Assembly: GCA_934448295.1 (NCBI GenBank)
Contig: CAKSEY010000006.1
Location: forward strand, 1-64,000
Source of the DNA: an uncultured Oscillospiraceae bacterium
Lineage (GTDB): Bacteria; Bacillota; Clostridia; Oscillospirales; Ruminococcaceae
Direction of reading: 5' to 3'
Length of the DNA: 64,000 nucleotides
Shown here: piece by piece, positions 61,002 to 64,000 of the stretch
How the letters are laid out: the number at the start of each line of letters is the position of its first letter
Position numbering within the stretch: the stretch's first letter is position 1
Made by a program: the position numbers and the translations under genes
Notes under the pieces: model-generated
What the model saw: the letters and a program-made list of their open reading frames with translations, nothing else
Databases searched by the model: none
Told to the model about the DNA's origin: nothing

Positions 61002-61781
61002 GTGGATCTTACAAATATCGGCACAGTGTCAAGCTATGTCAGGGCGCTTGACAGCAGACGTCAGGCGGAGCAGCTCAGTCGGGGCAGGACAGAAGAAAAG
61101 AAGCCGTCCCCTGCGGCAGACTGGATAAAGCAGCAGGCGGAGCAGGAGAAGTCCTCGGACAAGCAGGAGCTGGCATGGTGTGACGCCGGCGACCAGAAGC
61201 TCACCGGAATACAGACGAAGTATTACAGCGGCGGCACCCTGACAAAGATGGAGCGGGAGTATCTCAAATCGAAGAACCCCATGCTGTACGAGCGGCTTCT
61301 GGCGGCTGAATCCGCGAAGAAGTCCTACCGCCGGGACTTAAAGCGCTGCCGCACCCGCGAGGAGGTGCACCGGCTGAAAATGTCGCACACCGCCGGTTCA
61401 GTGAGCGCCATAAAATCGGGCAGCGCCGAAGCCGCCGACCGGCTGAACGGGGTGCAGTCGTCCACGAATGAGTTCGTAAGGAGCGGCGAGTACCATGCGC
61501 TTCCGACGGAGCACGAAAAGGCGGTCGCTGAAAAGCGCGTGAAGCAGGCGGAGGAGCGCCAGCGCCGTAAGCTCGCCGAACGCTCCGCCAGGAAGCAGGG
61601 CGCAGAGCAGCGAAATGCGGAAAGCTCCCGGAAGAAGCTGTTCCGCGACATCAGACCCGGCGAGACCGTGGAGCAGGCGAAGAACTCCCCGGAAATGCTG
61701 AAGGTCAGACGGGCAAAGGCAAAGCACGCGTATTCTTCCCAGGCAGGAGATTTCAAGGTCGTTATAAAGGAAAAAGCGTGA
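61002..61781 (+). CDS. Charged cytoplasmic protein of unknown function
   Basis: A 259-residue, strongly basic, helix-rich protein without signal peptide or membrane segment. It contains LTGIQTKYYSGGTLTKMEREYLKSK, read here only as a conserved-looking block near residue 70, and a coiled coil rich in E, K, R and A at about 165-215. I recognise no family. AAGGAGGG precedes the start. The gene stands alone between a terminator and the tRNA-Arg gene. Confidence 0.7.
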   Translation: MDLTNIGTVSSYVRALDSRRQAEQLSRGRTEEKKPSPAADWIKQQAEQEKSSDKQELAWCDAGDQKLTGIQTKYYSGGTLTKMEREYLKSKNPMLYERLLAAESAKKSYRRDLKRCRTREEVHRLKMSHTAGSVSAIKSGSAEAADRLNGVQSSTNEFVRSGEYHALPTEHEKAVAEKRVKQAEERQRRKLAERSARKQGAEQRNAESSRKKLFRDIRPGETVEQAKNSPEMLKVRRAKAKHAYSSQAGDFKVVIKEKA

Positions 61782-62002
61782 ATGTACATTTAATGTTACG
61801 CCGAGCCGATTATGTTTTTGCCAAGAGCTGAGTGTTTTCCTGACAGAAGTCCCCCGGGGGGACGGCTGAGATACTCTGAAAATCCCAGGCGGAACAGACA
61901 AAAGGAACAGACAAAAAGGTCAACAATAAATCGGAGCAGGCGCAGGAGATTTTTCGGTTTTTGCGGTCGGCTTCAAATCACCCTTTGTCTAAATCCACAC
62001 AG

Positions 62003-62031
62003 CAAAACAGCCGTCCCACTCCGGGACGGCT
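62003..62031 (-). terminator. Terminator of tRNA-Arg
   Basis: On the minus strand AGCCGTCCC / GGGACGGCT with a 5-base loop, followed by GTTTTG. It lies about 50 bases after the tRNA 3' end. The rest of the gap 61782-62077 shows nothing I can support as a gene. Confidence 0.7.
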
Positions 62032-62077
62032 GAGAAAATATCGGAACGGTTTCCGCTGATAAATCAGAGGAAACGAT

Positions 62078-62152
62078 TGGCACCCCTTGTAGGAATCGAA
62101 CCTACAACTGCCCCTTAGGAGGGGGCTGTTATATCCATTTAACTAAAGAGGC
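62078..62152 (-). tRNA. tRNA-Arg (CCT)
   Basis: A 75-nt gene on the minus strand. The acceptor stem is GCCTCTT / AAGGGGT with a G-U first pair, the anticodon loop is CTCCTAA with anticodon CCT, GGTTCGATTCC forms the T arm, and CCA is encoded. It reads the AGG codon. Confidence 0.93.
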
Positions 62153-62167
62153 TCAAACACTTTAAAT

Positions 62168-62196
62168 AGTATAGCACAAAAAAGCGCAAAATTCAA
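62168..62196 (-). promoter_or_regulatory. Promoter of tRNA-Arg
   Basis: On the minus strand TTGAAT (62196-62191), 17 bases and TATACT (62173-62168), about 15 bases before the tRNA. Confidence 0.75.
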
Positions 62197-62450
62197 GAGG
62201 GTCATTGAATTTTGTGGATTATGCATAAATTTTTTGACGAATTTTGTAACACATGAGAGCTGTCGTCTTCCGTCTGATAAATGAACGGAAAAAATGCTGA
62301 GAAAAATTTTTGCCAGGCGTGTAGTAAAGCAATTAACTTAACAGACTAAAACCCCATTGCAATGCGATTCGCGGGGCGGGTCATTTAAGCGGTTACAGAG
62401 TATTAACAATTATGAATAAAATATGACGAAAGATTTATACAAATTGCACA

Positions 62451-62480
62451 TTGACGAAACGCCACCTAAAATGTTATAGT
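62451..62480 (+). promoter_or_regulatory. Promoter and hairpin leader of the surface-protein genes
   Basis: TTGACG (62451-62456), 18 bases and TATAGT (62475-62480). About 10-40 bases downstream, GGTATCTGTG and CACAGCGTATACC form a stem-loop at the 5' end of the transcript, which could stabilise the mRNA. The rest of the gap 62197-62450 shows no gene. Confidence 0.7.
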
Positions 62481-62586
62481 TTATTACAAGGGTATCTGTG
62501 TCCCGATGCACAGCGTATACCTTGAGGTGATTTTCTCTTTTCGGATACAGTTCCGTTGAGAGTAATTATTAAGGAGGATTTTTATC

Positions 62587-63456
62587 ATGAAAATCGCAAA
62601 GATTCTTTCCGCAGCAGTTGCAGCTGTTGCAGCTTCTGCAGCAGTAGCGCTCTCTGCAAGCGCAGAACTCGCAACTGTTGACCCCAGCGTTGCTGGTCCC
62701 GCTCTCACCAGCGGCACAGGTATGTGGATGATCAAGCTTTATGTTCCCAATGAGGGCCTTGACGCAGGCATCGACTGCACACAGATGGGTTCCGTTTCCT
62801 TTAAGATCCAGGCTGCTGAGCCCGAGTGGTTCGAGGGTCAGACAGGCGGCGCTGTTATCGTTTCTTCCGGTCCTGTCGTTTCTGTTGACCACAACTGGCC
62901 GCAGAAGAACTACTGGGGCGTAAACGACGGCGACCTTGTTACTGTTGACGAGACTGCTGCACTCCAGACCGTTGCTCTCGGCGACAACACCTATGAGCTT
63001 ACCTGCCCTGTTGACGACACAAACAACGTACCGGCTGACTCTTATGCTTCTGACGACGCTTACGTTCAGGTCGCTCTCTCTGAGTGGGGCTCCGATATGT
63101 CCGCAATCAAGGTGCTCAGCATGACCGTTTACGATAAGGACGGCAATGTAATGGTAGCTTACGACGAGAATGGCAACGTAACCGACGCTGCTCCTGCTGA
63201 GGACACAGCAGCTCCCTCCGAGGACGAGACCGCTGCTACTGCTGAGGCTCCCGCTGCTGAGACCGCTGAGGCTCCTGCTGAGGATACCGCTCCCGCTGAG
63301 GACACCACTGCTGCTGCAACCGCAGACGCTGAGGCTCCCGCAGCTACAGATTCTTCCAAGGGCTCTCCTGACACCGGCGTTGCAGGCGTTGCAGCCGTTG
63401 CAGGCGTTGCAGTTGTTGCTGCCGGCGCAGTAGTTCTTTCCAAGAAGAGAAAGTAA
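62587..63456 (+). CDS. Secreted wall-anchored protein with SPDTG sorting signal
   Basis: A 289-residue protein. A signal peptide covers residues 1-27 and ends in SASA. A Trp- and Asp-rich globular domain (about 30-195) follows, then an Ala/Glu/Pro/Thr linker (about 198-255), and a C-terminal SPDTG, hydrophobic helix and KKRK tail, the layout of a sortase substrate. Strong codon bias (GCT, CTC, GAC, AAG) suggests high expression. The globular domain recalls carbohydrate-binding modules, but I cannot assign a family. AAGGAGG precedes the start. Confidence 0.87.
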   Translation: MKIAKILSAAVAAVAASAAVALSASAELATVDPSVAGPALTSGTGMWMIKLYVPNEGLDAGIDCTQMGSVSFKIQAAEPEWFEGQTGGAVIVSSGPVVSVDHNWPQKNYWGVNDGDLVTVDETAALQTVALGDNTYELTCPVDDTNNVPADSYASDDAYVQVALSEWGSDMSAIKVLSMTVYDKDGNVMVAYDENGNVTDAAPAEDTAAPSEDETAATAEAPAAETAEAPAEDTAPAEDTTAAATADAEAPAATDSSKGSPDTGVAGVAAVAGVAVVAAGAVVLSKKRK

Positions 63457-63495
63457 TTTTTATAATATACAGACATTATTAGGAGGACGATCACA

Positions 63496-64000
63496 ATGAA
63501 GATCACAAAGATTCTTTCCGCAGTTGCAGCAGTTGCAACAACCGCTGCTCTCGCAGTTTCTGCAAACGCAACCCTTACAGTAGTTGACCAGACTGGCGTA
63601 TTCAAGAGCGGTACAGGCTCCTGGATGCCCGTTGTTTACTCTGACGGCACATTCGACGCAAGCGAGAAGGACGTAGTTGATTACGGTATCAACTGCCAGG
63701 ATATCGCTTCTATCGAAGTAACTTTCACACCCGCTGAGCCTGACTGGTGGGAGGGCGAAGTTGGCGGCGCTATCGTGCTTTCCAACAAGAGCGCTACCGA
63801 CGCTTCCCACAACTGGGTAGGCAAGGAGTTCTGGGGCGTAGTTGACGAGGATCTCGGCCTTGAAACCGCTGACGACACAAAGGCTTGCGTTGCAGTTAAG
63901 ACAGGCGACCTCCAGTACACTGTTACCTGCGCAGCAGACGACACCAACAACGTTGTTGACGACTATGCGCTCGTTCAGGTTGCTTTCCAGGAGTGGTCCA
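63496..64000 (+). CDS. Secreted paralogue of the preceding protein (partial, runs off the window)
   Basis: An open frame of 168 codons with no stop before the window ends. The start ATG 63496 follows AGGAGGACGATCACA. The signal peptide KITKILSAVAAVATTAALAV and blocks SGTGSWM, EPDWWEG, SHNW, FWGV and DDTNNV align with SGTGMWM, EPEWFEG, DHNW, YWGV and DDTNNV of the gene 39 bases upstream. The two are a tandem duplication. Whether this copy also ends in a sorting signal cannot be seen. Confidence 0.9.
   Translation, partial: MKITKILSAVAAVATTAALAVSANATLTVVDQTGVFKSGTGSWMPVVYSDGTFDASEKDVVDYGINCQDIASIEVTFTPAEPDWWEGEVGGAIVLSNKSATDASHNWVGKEFWGVVDEDLGLETADDTKACVAVKTGDLQYTVTCAADDTNNVVDDYALVQVAFQEWS

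Noticed and set aside
1..64000. CRISPR arrays, rRNA genes, replication origin
   Set aside because: No regularly spaced repeats, rRNA-like sequence or DnaA-box cluster was noticed on reading.

Overview
The window reads as a Gram-positive anaerobic gut Clostridium, most like the Ruminococcus / Oscillospirales group. Reasons: consensus TTGACA-N17-TATAAT promoters, class B sortases, a surface protein ending in an SPDTG plus hydrophobic plus KKRK anchor, a SpoIID-domain protein, a YaaL-type small protein, a CsoR/CopA copper unit, and tRNA genes with encoded CCA. No rRNA, CRISPR array or intact insertion sequence was seen. The species assignment is inference.

Region 1 (about 0.1-29.1 kb, visibly AT-richer, all + strand) is one large surface-polysaccharide locus. 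It starts after a terminator with a perfect promoter (194-222) and a long structured leader holding an ops-like GGCGGTA. RfbF-RfbG-RfbH build a CDP-3,6-dideoxyhexose intermediate. An aldolase, a HAD phosphatase, a thiamine-diphosphate enzyme and an SDR reductase follow, which suggests a CDP-linked branched-chain sugar related to yersiniose. ManC, Gmd and an Rmd-like reductase make GDP-D-rhamnose. Wzm/Wzt (with a C-terminal carbohydrate-binding domain), a coiled-coil methyltransferase, a small coiled-coil protein and several GT4 enzymes fit ABC-transporter-dependent polysaccharide export with end modification. A GtrA protein, a GtrB-like GT2, two GT-C-like membrane proteins and an acyltransferase probably decorate the polymer outside the membrane. 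The last three large membrane proteins share swapped extracytoplasmic modules.

Region 2 (29.1-44.6 kb) is the boundary and a GC-richer core. It holds an orphan phage-tail-fibre-like gene and an O-antigen-ligase-like gene whose promoter is separated from it by a 217-bp MITE-like element. Next come tRNA-Tyr and tRNA-Thr, a YaaL protein, a TraB/GumN lipoprotein, a histidine phosphatase and an XRE regulator. A minus-strand group follows: rlmB, a 994-residue degenerate P-type-ATPase-like protein, tadA and a flippase. The copper unit csoR-copA comes last; its C-terminal CopZ domain has its own ribosome-binding site and start codon.

Region 3 (44.7-58.9 kb, + strand) carries a VanY-type carboxypeptidase, CobU-like and PilT proteins, a uridine-kinase-like protein, GNAT, a FliB-like protein, an RDD protein, the sulfur-transfer pair iscS-thiI, pncC, then three tandem class B sortases and a SpoIID-domain protein.

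Region 4 (58.9-64 kb) has a second MITE-like element, an ECF sigma / anti-sigma pair, an unknown charged protein, tRNA-Arg(CCT) and two paralogous secreted proteins in tandem. The first has a sortase anchor; the second runs off the window.
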